NCBI GenBank assembly: GCA_038380795.1
Contig: CM076260.1
Location: 8,820,033-8,884,032 of the forward strand
From: Pyrocephalus nanus
Lineage: Eukaryota; Chordata; Aves; Passeriformes; Tyrannidae
DNA: 64,000 nucleotides
Reading direction: 5' to 3'
The translations under genes and the position numbers were made by a program. The notes below the pieces were generated by a model. The model was given only the letters and a program-made list of their open reading frames with translations. It ran no database searches and was not told where the DNA came from. Shown here piece after piece: positions 1-11,870 of this stretch (positions within the stretch are counted from its first letter, which is position 1; each line of letters opens with the position of its first letter).

Positions 1-3000
1 CAAATGATCTGTTGGGCAAGTATTGGAGTTCGAAATGTGAAAAGGCAGAGTGCTATTTTTTTCTAGGAGTTTCCACTTGAAATTCTGTGACAGGACAATT
101 CACCAGTCAATAAGTCAAACATGACTTATGTTTTCTGGTGAAAAGTCTGGCAAAAGTATGTTCTTTAAATTAGATCTTTTTATGAATCAGATTAAGCATC
201 TGAAATCTAATCTGCACTTCTCAAATCTTCACTGTATTGTCTGTAAAGGGCAAAACAAAAAGTAACAGAGAGTCATAGAAAAGTTTTCTAGAATTTATGA
301 TTTCTTTTTTCTGCTATTGAAAACTCTCCTTGAACTTTGAAATTAGGACCAAAAGGATGATCCTGAAGGCTCCTGTAAGCAAATGCTTAACTCTCAAGAG
401 TCATCACCAGTTATTTTATCATATTTAGACTTCTAGAAAAGGTCCACTGTTGAGAGTACAGAAGAAGATATCTAAAGTATATCTGGTCTGGAACTTGTGA
501 ACAGATTAAGTACCTAACTTGTCAGCACATTAATCTCTATCAGAGCAACACATCCACACTTGGAATATTAACCTACATCCACACACTAGTTCACTGAGAA
601 TAGCTAATTTCTTCCCCTAAAAATACTCTCTACTACTACTACTACTGAGGAGAAAAGAGGTTGAGCTGGTGTTTGCTAAGGAGTTCCTGGTTTTCCTTAG
701 ACTTTGTGAGTCATTTCTATGTCTGTATACTCTTGCCTACAACAGAATTTTTAATATCCACTCAATTTGGCTCCCAGGATGAGCCAGAGAAATAAACTTT
801 CTGTTCTGCAGAGGGTTCTGGAAACTATTGTCTGGATTCTATCATATTCCTACCCAATTTAATAGGCAACCCCTTTTCTGTGCCAGATAATTCCTTATTA
901 TGACAATAAGCTTTTTGCTTCTCTTATGTACAGTCCTGCAATGTTATGTCAAGTCTTGCCATCCTTTTATATGTGTGACTCCTACCAAGATCAGGTGAAA
1001 GCTGAAAGAGTCAATATTTATTACTGCTCATGAATTTTTCATATAAAGTCATTTAAGTTAGAACTGTAACCTGGCATCTCTCTACCTGTCCAATCATGAC
1101 CTTTCTGAACGGATATAATAATTTGTGATTAACTTTTAAGACCTCTTAAGAACTGAACAGAGACAAGGAGTAAGATGCTCTTAAGTCAGTAGTGATTTGG
1201 GGTATGTAGCTCAAAGCTTTAATTTACTGGAGGACAGAGTTTCCAGTTCATTGAAATATGTCTTGCAGAAGTTGCAGTTCTTAACACTTTTTTTGTTAAT
1301 CAGTTGGAGAAAGTGCTGTACACTAGTCGTGAGCAAGTGATGTTGGAGGTCAAAGCTGGGTCTGTAGTAACATCCTGTTTAAGGAGAAAATCACACTTCA
1401 GACTGGAGGCCCAGTGCAGTTGTTCTCTCTCAACCTGTTTCCATTTATGATGTTTGATATTCTGCTTGAATTGAGGACTGACTCAACACTGAAGATTTGA
1501 ATTAAAATTCAAGATTGAAAATCAACTTAATTAAACTGTCTGAGAATAAATTTGCATTCAAAAGTGTGTTAAGAGCATGTGCACTGGCCCTATTGAGCTT
1601 ATCAGGGATGTTATACCATACTTTGGATATCATGAATACTTATACATAAGTTAATATACATAACTGTCCTCAGTGAAGGCAATAGAAGGCTTTTTCATTG
1701 TTATATATAGGAATAATATCTTTTTTCTTTTCAGAGTTATTTCACCATCCTTCTTTTTTACCTGCTTCTTGCTGTAGCCTTTGGGTCTAAATTCTGACAT
1801 TGAGGGACTATACATTGCTGGTGCAATGCTGCCACAAAAAGACAGCTCTTCTATTGGGACCATTAGCTACTCCTTTGATACAAACTCAAAATAAACACAG
1901 TCAGAGACGATTATTGTGCAATTAACCATAAAATATAAGCATATTGCCTGAAAATGAGTAATTACTTGCTGTATTATGACAAGGTGGCCTAATATTAGGG
2001 AAAGCTAGATATAAAACAAAAAGAAAATTTTTTCAGTTTCATAATCTGCCCTCTCTTTTAATATAAAATATTTTTCGTTCTCCCGAACTAACACTAATGC
2101 ATTACCATTTTCAGAAGCTGAGACTAAAACTCCCTGTCACATCAATGAACAGATATCAAGAGGAGAGTTCCCACAATAAGGACTTTGGTTGTAGAGTTCC
2201 ATTTGTAACAAAAACATTGCCTTATCTACTGGAATATTGATTTAAGTGAGATGAAGACAATGTATAGTTCATTCCTAATAGACTAAATCTTACTGTAAGA
2301 AGTTTATGAAATTAATTCATTTTTTTATGATACAATAATAATTAATTTCATATTGTTAAAGAAAACAAGAAAACAAAGTGAAGAAATATTTTTTTCTAAA
2401 TCACTGCCCCTAATTCTCCTCTTCAGTTGCTTCTCATATGTTTTAAAGAACAAGATATGTCTACATTGGTTAAAAAAATCCCTTTGGGGTGCCCAGCTAA
2501 AATCAGTCATGTAGGGAATAGAATAATTAATCTTAAAAAATAAATGTAAAATGAATGGATCAAGTACAGAATAGGTACATTCTTTTGTGACAAAAAAAAT
2601 TCTCCTGTGACATTTGCATAGAAATGGCCTGAATATATATATGTGGGAATATAACCCACACTGTTCAGCATGGAATGTTTTATTAATCATAGTTCTTAAA
2701 GACAGTGAACATGGGAGGGGATAGATCAGGAAATAAATAATACATACAACAGAAATGGCCCTGAGATGAGTGGTTCTTCCCTTTATAAATATTACAAGCT
2801 TCCCACAATCCCCCAGGTAAGAACACAGTATTCAACACATTTAATGATGAGCAACAACAAAAGAAGAGCATTTTAATTTAACATGGGAGTCAGTTCGAAG
2901 TCTATCTTGGCTATCCTGAGATGTGTATTACAGCCCTAATATTGCTATATAATGAATTCCAGTATATTTTTATCCTTCATTACTGGAAACTGACTCATGC

Positions 3001-3477
3001 AGTAGCAACTTTGTAGCATATTATTGGGGATGAAATTATCAGACTTTGTATGAATCATCAATATCAGATTAAAAAGTGCCAGCAGTAAATTTTGTACCAT
3101 GCTGCCATGTGATACAATAACGGTGCTAATAATATGTGAAAATATGATTTCTAGTCCCCACTCAGATGATTCCAGAAAGGGAGGGGAGAATAATTTTTTT
3201 TTCATATATCCATTTTTCAAATAAATTTTCTCTTGAACTTTAGTACATTCATTTAAATTGAAAATTTGGAAAAAAAAAAAAAAGTGTGCAAAGATATTGG
3301 GGAGCAGCACCGATGTGGTCTCAACTGTCCCCCCGCTGACAGCGTCGGATGAGTCAGTGCCTAATTGAGGTGTACTGAACCATGCTGCCAAGGCTTGAAT
3401 GTACATTTTAAGCATTACAATAACATCTACAGTAGCTGGCCTAAATCTCTTCCCCAGAGGCTGGCATTAATTGTGTG
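1..3477. other. Unique AT-rich non-coding sequence
   Basis: No credible gene, exon or recognisable transposon was seen. Small items are a perfect TAC/ACT triplet run at about 631-646, an A run near 3270-3283, and a short GC-richer island at about 3300-3360 that contains a TGAGTCAG motif. Open frames here are short and show no protein-like composition. Confidence 0.7.
631..646. repeat. (TAC)n microsatellite
   Basis: Five uninterrupted TAC units plus a partial unit, in unique sequence. Short simple repeat with no visible functional context. Confidence 0.85.
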
Positions 3478-4193
3478 AACATAAGAACACTGTTAATGGG
3501 TCAGGGCAGGAATCCACGTAGCTCGATTTCTAGCACTGACCAGTGGCAGGTGCGTAGGGAGGCTTGTAAGAACAGGGCAACATATGGAGCCACCTCCCTG
3601 GCATGATCCTTTGGCAGCAGTGACTTGTGCCTCTGGGACTGCCTGAATAGAAGGTGTTTAATAGAATCCTGTCAATTTTTTTCACTAATTTCTCTCATCC
3701 CTTTTCCAATCCAGAGAAGCTTTAGGCATCCACAATGTCTTGTAGCAGCCACATATGGGAAAGTATCTCTATGGCTTGCTTTTAATCTGTTACTTGATAG
3801 TGTTATTTTATGGCCTTAACATAGATGAGGTAGTTTCTATTCATTTCACCCACTCTATGTTACTGCTCTTTTATAGAGATCTGTCACATCCTTTCCTCAG
3901 TGACTTCTCCAAGACAGGGTGTTACTATGCTTAGATTTTTGTTAACATTGGTCCTCCTTCTTGTCCAGCTCTGTTTCTTTCCAAGTACTATTGCATTCTG
4001 TTGGAGACAAGGGCACAACTATATTGAAGACATCTGAGGGATTTAAATAGTGAAATTATAATGTTTTCTCTTTTGTTTTCTATTGTTTTCCAAGTAATCA
4101 TTAATTCTGGATGCTTTTGTCATTCATTAAACACTGAGCTAATAGTTGTACCTGCTGTAATTCAATATCTATATATAGTTCCAAAGCTGTCAC
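3478..4193 (-). mobile_element. Ancient CR1-like LINE fragment, antisense
   Basis: The + strand reads as a highly diverged reverse complement of the old amniote CR1 3' region, the type common in turtles and crocodilians. It starts with GAACATAAGAAC, then a diverged GGGTCAG...CCAGTGGCAGGTG block. Next come pieces matching the ORF2 C-terminal region (TTTATAGAGATCTGTCACATC near 3870), then the CTCTGTTTCTTTCCAAGTAC and ATAATGTTTTCTCTTTTG blocks. Order and spacing agree over about 700 bp. All frames are broken. The divergence is much greater than in the avian CR1 copies elsewhere in the window, so the insertion probably predates modern birds. Both ends are approximate. Confidence 0.72.
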
Positions 4194-5137
4194 AGTAAAA
4201 GCAAGATCACTCCAAATGTGGAGTGAAGATTTCTTTCCCACAACTCTGCTTGCCTGTCACATCATTTTTACTAGTGAGGCAGAACATGAACATAACTGCT
4301 CTTTGCAGCAGACACAGCCCTACAGATTACAAGATAAATATCTTCAAGGTCTATTCCTTTGGAGTCTAAATAGAGTCACAGAGGAAGATCCAAAATGAAC
4401 CTTTTGCATCTGAAACAAAGTATGCCGAATGACTGAACGCACCTTTGTGGCAGAGAGATGGGAAAGGTAAACAAGCAGAAGCTTCTGAATCACTGAGATA
4501 GATTCAGAGAACAGTAGTCTTGCCATAGCTGTTTAATCAAAGGAAGAGGAGTGAATCCTGGAGCAAAAGGGATAGAGGTAGTCCAGTTAGGCTTACCTAG
4601 AGCAAGAGAAAGAGGCAGACCACTGAAAAAAATGGGTTCTTAAAGTTCCTCTACAGTCTCACAAAGGAAAACAGTGCATGTTGCTAATCTAATTCTGAAA
4701 GCATTATAAAGTGCGAGAGGTGTTGCAAGTGTGGAGCTGAATGTGACATGATGAAGCTTCTCTTATCCTGCCAGCACCAGCTCTATGTATCATATTTAAT
4801 GAGTTTCTTTAGATGTGTTGATCAAATATGAAATATGAGAATCTTCTTAACCCAAAGAAAGGCCAAGGAGGCCTTTTCTGGCACAGAACAAAAGACCATT
4901 TGATAATGGTGGTACAGACTATTTCCAGGATGACTTATTTAGGATAAGGACAGAGGCTGATTGCACTATGATATTGTTGGGAAGATTTACAATTTATTCA
5001 CTCAGTAGGGTATTGAAAACTGCCACTGATAGGGATCTCTCAACCTCAAGGTAAGAGCTTTTCATCTAAAATTCCACAACTGAACTATTTTAGTACCAAG
5101 AAATTAAGGCCATGTTTCCTTTTATGGGGCAGTTTGA
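4194..5137. other. Unique non-coding sequence
   Basis: No gene or clear repeat was recognised. The ancient CR1 to the left may extend slightly into this stretch, but I could not follow it past about 4193. Confidence 0.6.
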
Positions 5138-5385
5138 AATTAAGGCACCTAAACAGAGGTATAGACAGATATGCATAGCTCATACCACAGTCAATGGACA
5201 GACACTCAGTGGGGCCCTGTGAATTAACCCAGCCAGTGAGCCAGTGGGTACCTGTAGAAGCTGCCTAAATATAGGCACTTGGTGCCATATAACACCATGC
5301 CTGGGCTGACAGATAAGTCAGTGACTTCTAGGAAGTAGCTGGAGGCCAGGTAAGATACTCCATGGTGCCTAAAATAAGTTTACAC
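5138..5385. repeat. Possible ancient palindromic interspersed repeat (MITE-like)
   Basis: The block opens with TTAAGGCACCTAAACAG, holds TGCCTAAATATAGGCACTTGG in the middle (about 5263-5283), and closes with ATGGTGCCTAAAATAAG. These words recur in both orientations. They resemble an old amniote repeat built around TTTAGGCACCTAAATA. The family name is uncertain and the copy is very degraded. It could instead be chance enrichment of related words. Confidence 0.38.
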
Positions 5386-6964
5386 TCTATGCTTAGGATA
5401 TTGAATCTCAGTCTTAACTCATATGGTCTGAGGATATTGGATAATGACTCAGCTTTCTAGACATATAGTGTATGATTTAAATGCTTGAAGACATGTATTT
5501 ATTTTGGCTGAAGTGTGCTTGGTTTCCCACTTGGCCAAAAGTCACCTCTCCTAAGGCCATGGATCTAATGTAGGTCCTGTGTGTTGTATCTGCCAACCTT
5601 GGGTGGATATTTTATATGTATTAGTCTTTCTCAAGTGATGTCTGTGCCTGTTTCTAGCAAACTGAATTGCATCCCTAGTCACTTGTCAGAGGGATCTCCC
5701 CCTAAAAAACAAAGACTGTATTGACTATGTCTCTATTGATTATATGGCAACTTAGACACATGGTTCACCTGCATGCACATTCGTCTAGACTTCTGTATTT
5801 GGTGTCTTCATTTTGAATTAAATCTATTCCTCTGGTCTGGTTTCCTGTATATCAACTATTTCTATTTGTTATTTTTTGCAGGTGAGCTTCCTTTTACCCA
5901 AGTGACATAACTGAAATATATGCATCGCTTCTCTGCAGAGAACAGCACTTACAGAAGGACCTTAGCTCTAGTTCAGCAGTCTATGTGTTGTGATGTTAGC
6001 CTTAAATTCAGTTTGAGACACCAAGCATGACTCAGCTGTAGTCGATGTTTGACAGCTAGTTCTACATAACTCAGCTATAAAAAAACAAGCTGGTCAAGGG
6101 TGGCACACACACACATGCACACAGAGTAAACCTACATGCTGCTGACATTCAGGTAACTCAGTCTGAGATTGAGTCTTCATGCAATTTTCCTTAAATGATA
6201 ACATGCTGCTCAGTGAATCTGATGCAGCTTTAAATCATTAGGGTGACCCTGGATGACAAGACCAGGATTTTTAGGTAATGTCCCACATCAGGATATGGTC
6301 TCATCAGCCTTTTTCTGATTATATTTTTAAGGATCCTTGATCAGACTTGACAGCTGGGATCCTTCCAGGAGACCTTTCCTTGCAAATCCAGGATTGGGTA
6401 TGAGAAGGGAGGTAAAATTTCCATTTTCCTGTGTTCTGTTAGAACTGGTTTATTTCATCAGTCCTTTTAGGATCTCTTTCTTTATCCCTTCCTTCTTGTT
6501 GAATTCCACCAGCACACAGAAGAGGATGTTAAATGGGTGCCTTGGGCCTGAGCTGGTTTCTTTTACTTCCTCCTCTTTGTTTATCTCTAATGTCAACACC
6601 CAATCTAATCCAAGAATTTGCCCCATTCACACACATGTACACATTATCAGACTGTGAATTAGATACAAGAGTAAGGATACTGTTCAGAAAATTACCTTCT
6701 ACTTCAGCAGCTCTGTGGACTTCCAGATTTACCTACCTCAGCTGTAATCTTGTCTGTATGTGACTGTTGTTTAAAGGCTTGGCAGAGAGACATAGGATGA
6801 AAGCAGAGTAGGACCTGGAGGAATAGCAGGGTAGAAGAACCACAAGATAGGAGAAACAGCGAAGATGCTACTTGTTGGAATCATAACTCCCAATTTGGGT
6901 GGGTTTTTTTTGATTTGTAAAACTGGAAACACCCTTTTTATCGGGACAAAAGTCCTGAGCTTTA
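5386..6964. other. Unique non-coding sequence
   Basis: Nothing coding was recognised. A short CA-rich run lies at 6103-6123. Open frames at 6337-6763 overlap one another in different frames, have no domain-like pattern, and are treated as chance. Confidence 0.6.
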
Positions 6965-7008
6965 AAAATTACACTGATATATGCTTAAAATTACACTGAT
7001 ATATGCTT
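6965..7008. repeat. Perfect 22-bp tandem duplication
   Basis: The 22-bp unit AAAATTACACTGATATATGC + TT occurs twice without a mismatch (6965-6986 and 6987-7008). Perfect identity points to a recent local duplication, for example by replication slippage. Confidence 0.9.
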
Positions 7009-7870
7009 CACCTCCCCATTTTCCTGGCTTTGTGTGTTCCTCCAGAACAACTACAAGAGGAAATTTGCAAAAAGCACTGTTTATGCATATTTCTCCAGTG
7101 TTCCAAGGTGTCTGATTCTCCCCCCAGATAGGGATGTATGATTAATTTTTGTAGCTAAGAAAAGTTATCCTTTTAACTTGCTTTTATCTTCTGGAAAGTC
7201 AGCTAAAGGATAATAAAAATGGAGCTGGTGGGATAAAGCCTCAGTAGAGTAAAATACATTATATCTAAAAGGAGACATGGAAAGATCAAAGAGGGAGCTA
7301 AATGTGTCCTGAAGTACTTCAAAAGGTGTATCTCTTAGGGAATATTGATCATCTCAGGATAGAAGTGGAAAATTGGCCAGCTTGACTGAAAGAATTGAAG
7401 AAGCTGTTGTAGAGGTGGAAAAGCAACGATCTAGCAATATACATATAGCAACAGTCTTTATGTAGGTTTACATACTCATAAATGTTGTGGTTATTTGCAG
7501 CTATGTAAATTAGTGTATGAATTAAACATCACCTTACCACTGGTGTTTTCAGGTGCAATCCATTTTATCCAGAGTTGAGGGTTTTAGTGCTGCTAGTGTT
7601 CATAAATACGGAGATTTCCTTTGTTTTCCAGAAATGTAAAGTGCTTTTTGCTGCCTTATAATTATATCACATTTTGTAACAAGTTTAAAGAGAATAACTT
7701 TCTGATCTGGAACAAGGACTGCAAGAGATAACCAGTATAGCATTGTTTGTAAAAAATTGCAGACTTTTTACATATATGTGTACATAGAGACATATACAGA
7801 AACACATACAAATAGGCAAATGTATATTGCATGTTCTCTATTAATATTGCATGTAATGTCCAATTTAATG
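7009..7870. other. Unique non-coding sequence with ACATAT-rich patch
   Basis: No gene or known transposon was seen. An imperfect alternating purine-pyrimidine patch (ACATATATGTGTACAT and relatives) lies at about 7770-7815. Confidence 0.6.
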
Positions 7871-8006
7871 TCATAGAATCATAGAAGAGTTTGGTTGGAG
7901 GGGACTTTATAGATCACCTCATTCCAGCCTCCCTTCCATGATCAGGGACACCTTCCACTGCTCCAAGCCCCATCCAACCCAGCCTTAACACTTCCAGGCA
8001 CAGGGC
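7871..8006 (-). mobile_element. CR1 LINE 3'-end fragment, antisense
   Basis: Begins with TCATAGAATCATAGAA, the reverse complement of the CR1 3'-terminal repeat. It continues with TTTGGTTGGAGGGGACTTTA and GGGACACCTTCCACTGCTCC, ending near CACTTCCAGGCACAGGG. This is the usual severely 5'-truncated avian CR1, about 135 bp long. Divergence is moderate. Non-functional relic. Confidence 0.93.
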
Positions 8007-8976
8007 AATATATGTAATTATATACAATGCAAAAATAGATGTAATTATGTACAATGAAACACAATAAATTTTGCCCTGAGTTAAGGGACAAGTAACAAGA
8101 AAACATAAAAAAAAGAAAAATATATATAGTAAAAAAAAGAAGGAAATCTATCATGGCTAGGCTTTGTGAGTGAAGATTTGAGAGAAGGAAATACATATAC
8201 ATAAGAAATATTTCAAGGAGAAAAAACCAAAAGTACTCCATTCTACTTGAAATGGAACAAAATGACAACTTGCTATGATGATGGATCAGCTTAGCCTCCT
8301 TTCAGGAGGCTGCTGAAGTAGCAGCAGTCAGGGCTTCTGTATTTTCATCCCTCCAACCATCAGGTAAGGAAAGGTGTCCCAGCCAGGAGAAGGCAGAGAT
8401 CTCGGTTACTCAGTTCTGACAGTCTGCCTGGCCAGTGCAAGTCAAATTTGCCTTCTACCTGCCAAAAATGCAGCTGACAAAAACCTTCCAGGTGAGGAGC
8501 CTGGAGACTTGTCAGTTTGATTCTTCCCACTGGAAAAATGGAATATTTGTTCACAAAATAAATTTTTAAAAAATCAATTTTGCAAGAAGGTTATGTTCTA
8601 TCAGAAAATCCTCCTAACTGAGCCCTTCCCAACTACCTTCACTAAAAATTTTGATCTACTCTGGAGGCACACAAAAAGACTGCAAAATATGTACTCTCAA
8701 ATGGTATAATGAGAGTCTGTGGCTGCAATGTCCCACACTCCACAGCATACATGCACATACCCCTCTCTCTCCCACTGAAAGGTGTGATTGGCTGTGGAAA
8801 CAGTGTGATTTGCCAAACAAAACCCAATTTGAGCAGGATCAGGAGGCCAGAACAGGTGTCACTGCCAAGGGGATGCAGAGGGAACCATGAAGCGCTGTCA
8901 CAGGAGTGTCTAAGAAAAAAGATTGAGAGAAGAGTGTGCACTACAGTTTCTATGCAAAGATACCTGGTTAGTGGAT
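8007..8976. other. Unique non-coding sequence with small hairpin
   Basis: No gene was recognised. The frames between 8360 and 9026 overlap on both strands and show no conserved pattern. A short hairpin lies at 8287-8315. Confidence 0.55.
8287..8315. repeat. Small inverted repeat (hairpin)
   Basis: AGCCTCCT (8293-8300) and AGGAGGCT (8304-8311) pair perfectly around TTC. CAGC/GCTG extends the stem outside a TT bulge. It has no U-tract or gene context, so it may be chance. Confidence 0.6.
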
Positions 8977-9016
8977 TAAAAAAAAATAAAAATAAAATAA
9001 ATAAAAATAAAATAAA
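8977..9016. repeat. A-rich (AAAAT)n tract
   Basis: About 40 bases made only of A with spaced T, as AAAATA/AATAAA units. Simple repeat. No retrogene body was recognised upstream. Confidence 0.85.
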
Positions 9017-9161
9017 TCTTGTTTAAAATTTCTCTGCTATACACCCCCAAATAAACATAGGAGTTACTCTAATCAAAAGAATAGGCTGTCTTCAGTGAAT
9101 AGAACATTGTTACTGACCTGAGCAGGAACTTGAGGAGATTCTTAAGAAACAACTTTTTTTC
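9017..9161. other. Flank of the diverged duplication
   Basis: Unique sequence. Weak similarity to 10100-10177 may mean the duplicated segment extends into this stretch. Confidence 0.4.
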
Positions 9162-9400
9162 ACTTTGGAAATCTGATCTTTGAAGTGACACATTTGGATT
9201 ATTTGTTTAAGCAAATATGGTGTTTGTATGTTAAGCATTCAAAAATATTCTCTTTTTCTTTTATTACTCTTACATAAAATCCAGAGTAAATTCTCAAATA
9301 TCAGACAATTTACTTCTTGAGTAAAGATAAACAAAAGCCCACTTTACTGCAAGAAAACAGGGAAGAGGATTTTTTTGTCTTGAGGAATACATGAAATACT
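9162..9400 (+). repeat. Diverged repeat pair, copy A
   Basis: This segment aligns by eye with 10178-10370 in the same orientation. Shared landmarks in order are ACTTTGGAAATCTGAT versus ACTTTAAAAGACTGAT, TGAAGTGACACATTTGGA versus TGAAGTGATGCATTTGGA, AATATTCTCTTTTTCTTT versus AATATTTTCTTTTGCTTT, and a later AAGAGG...CTTGAGGA versus AAGAAG...ATTCAGGA. Similarity is far above chance but well diverged. It could be an old local duplication about 1.0 kb apart, or two copies of an unrecognised interspersed repeat. No reading frame is preserved. Confidence 0.68.
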
Positions 9401-9660
9401 CATGATTTTTAAGGTGCAGATCCTCAACAACAAAATCAAGCCAGCAACATCAGTGAAAAAAAGAAATGAACATAGTTCCAATATAAAAACCACAACAACT
9501 TTAAGTGTTCAGTGAAAGCAAGTAAGAGCATAATCCTTCTTCCAGTGGAGCCAATGGAAGGATCAGGTTCTTAAATCCAATGGATCTGCATGGGTAAGAA
9601 AGACTTGATGTGCTTTGAGCTGTCTTGATGACATCAGTAGCCATCCCTTTGGAGATGGTG

Positions 9661-9703
9661 TATGCATATATTTTTATATATATATATACACATACATATA
9701 TAC
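9661..9703. repeat. (TA)n / (CATA)n microsatellite
   Basis: TATGCATATATTTTTATATA followed by TATATATACACATACATATA. Alternating purine-pyrimidine simple repeat lying between the two copies of the diverged duplication. Confidence 0.88.
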
Positions 9704-10177
9704 AGAGACACAAAAATTTGTGTGCTTGTGTGTGCTTACACAAAGAATCCCGTTGGTGAAAAGAAAAATGGCAACTTATTTCTTTAAATGTTTGCTAATA
9801 TATAAATCTAACCAGAAACCTCTCAGCCAGCTCCTTGTTTTAGATATCCCATGTATATAGTTTGGATTGATTTAGTGGGAAATTTTTGTTTTATAATATA
9901 TGGCATTTCAGAAAGATTAAAGCTTTCTACGACAGTTTTATTAAGAAAATAACCAGTGGCAAATGTTGAGCTAATTTTTAATGTTTCCCAGAATAATATC
10001 ATTAAAGCAATATTTAATTAAAATCCAGTTAGTGTCTGATGATAAAACATATTTTCAATACTGAATTTAGATGATTATTTTTTCAAGGTTTTTTTAGCAT
10101 GAAGGCAGTTATAGTCAGCATGTTCCTCTGCTGTGTTTTCAGTGCTCGAGAAAATTTTCTTCTTTTTTTTTTTTTTA
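9704..10177. other. Unique AT-rich sequence between repeat copies
   Basis: No gene was recognised. It contains several TTTAAT/ATTAAA-rich patches, and a T run at about 10165-10176 immediately precedes copy B. Confidence 0.6.
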
Positions 10178-10370
10178 ACTTTAAAAGACTGATTTTATGA
10201 AGTGATGCATTTGGAGTATCTGCTCAAGAAAATGTTGAATTTATATATTAAACAATAACCAATATTTTCTTTTGCTTTAAATAATCTTTAAATCTCAAAC
10301 TAGAATTAGACAGCAGCAGACCTAAAGGTTTGCAGTAGTGGAAAGAAGCTTCTTGTATTCAGGACAATGT
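10178..10370 (+). repeat. Diverged repeat pair, copy B
   Basis: Partner of the segment at 9162-9400, same orientation. See that entry for the matching words. Both copies are preceded by a T run (AACTTTTTTT in copy A, a longer T run in copy B), which suggests the duplicated unit begins at or before the T tract. Confidence 0.68.
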
Positions 10371-11321
10371 GTTTAGCATCTTGCAGGTCTATAAAATGGC
10401 AATTCTGTGGGCCATTGTTGTTATTTATTATGTTTTATTGCATTTCACACAGCCTCATGAGCCCATTCTGACAGAGTTATGTACTGCTGGAAGACAGTCT
10501 GCCTTCAGAAAGGCTTTTATTCTAAATAGGACAATAAATGGAATCAACATATAGGCAACACGAGCAGAGTGATATATATAAAACTAAATTTGCAGGCTCA
10601 GTGCTAATCATGTGAGAGAAAAAAAAAATGAGTATTGACCTCTATTTTCCACTTTTTTTCCTGGATATTTAACATAAAATAGCAATTACCTGAAATCTGT
10701 AATCATCCTGGGGAAGAAATAAGGGGTTTTTTTCACATTTCCAGGTGAATGTCCTGCCAAGCAAGGTGCAGCACCACTATTGTTCTCTCATTTTCTTTCA
10801 GGACAAAGGTGCTATACCACTTTTCTGTACAAACTCAGGCTTTATTTTTCCTTTTTTTTTTTGTTCTTCAGTCTCAGAGAGAGACGTGCATTCCAATACA
10901 AGGAATAACAAAAAAGGGGAGGGTCAACACATGGCATCCAGCATATGCCTGGAGGAGCACTGGGTTTGGCTCCTTCCCCTCCACCTCTGCAGTAAGATAC
11001 ATTGTAAATTAATCCAAAAGTAGACATCTATCAATATGCTTTTCTTAAAAAGTCCTGGTCTAATCACACACAATACCCTTCTCTGAATAATGTATTCCTA
11101 CCCCACAAATCATGTCAGTCTTTTCTCAAGAAAGGCAGTTCAGCAGATTTACTTTTAGTTACACTTTCGACATTCCTCTTATGCTTAGGAAAACAGAGAA
11201 ACATGTTTTCGTGACTCATAGTTTGTTTATGATCTATGTGCACTACAGAACTGTATTTCAATATTATTTTCCTTCATCCTCAATTGGCCGGTGTGAAATC
11301 TACAATATCACATCTCATTTG
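10371..11321. other. Unique non-coding sequence
   Basis: No gene was seen. Overlapping frames at 10745-11027 on both strands share a T-rich tract (about 10847-10862) and are treated as chance. Confidence 0.6.
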
Positions 11322-11870
11322 TCCTGTGCTGGAGTATCAGAAACTGTGTGGCCAGTAGGATCAGGGCACTGAACCTCCTCCTATACTCGACACTCACTGG
11401 TGAGGTCACACCTCAGATCCTGTGTCCAGTTCTGGGCTCTTCACTACAAGAAAGACACAGAGGTGCTGGATCATGTCCAGAGAAGAGCAACAGGGCTGGG
11501 AAAGGGTCTGAAGTACAAATCTCATAAGGAGCAGCTGAGGGAGCTGGGCTTGTTCAACCTGGAGAAAAAGAGACTCGGGGGAGACCTTATCACTTTGTAA
11601 AACTACCTGAAAGGAGGTTGTAGTTATGTGAGGGTCAGTCTCTTCTCCCAAGGAACTAATAACAGTAGAAGAGGAAACGGCCTCAAGTTGTACGAGGAGA
11701 AGTTTAGGTTTCATATTGGGAAAAATTTCTTCACTGAAAGAGTTCTCAAGCATTGGAACAGGCTGCTTGGGGAAGTTATATGATTTATTAGTGAACATGG
11801 CAGTCTGGGTTAAGGGTTTGGACTTGATGATCTTGAAGATATTTTCTTACCTAAATGATTCTACGGTTCA
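11322..11870 (+). mobile_element. CR1 LINE fragment (ORF2 C-terminus and 3' end), sense
   Basis: Reads in the CR1 sense direction. It includes CTGGTGAGGTCACACCTCAG, GTGTCCAGTTCTGGGCTCTT, GTCCAGAGAAGAGCAACAGG, CTGAGGGAGCTGGGCTTGTT, AAGAGGAAACGGCCTCAAGT and GGACTTGATGATCTTGAAGA. It ends in CTAAATGATTCTACGGTTCA, a degraded form of the CR1 terminus. In frame from 11400 the translation keeps CR1 ORF2 C-terminal words such as [16 protein letters not shown] and [19 protein letters not shown], then a stop. 5'-truncated and dead. It is one of three plus-oriented CR1 fragments in the window. Confidence 0.95.

Noticed and set aside
3290..3365. GC-richer patch with TGAGTCAG as a promoter
   Set aside because: Too short, no CpG island and no transcript evidence; an AP-1-like octamer alone is common by chance.
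2945..3415. 156-codon minus-strand frame
   Set aside because: Passes through a poly-A/T tract encoding a Phe run and has no protein-like pattern.
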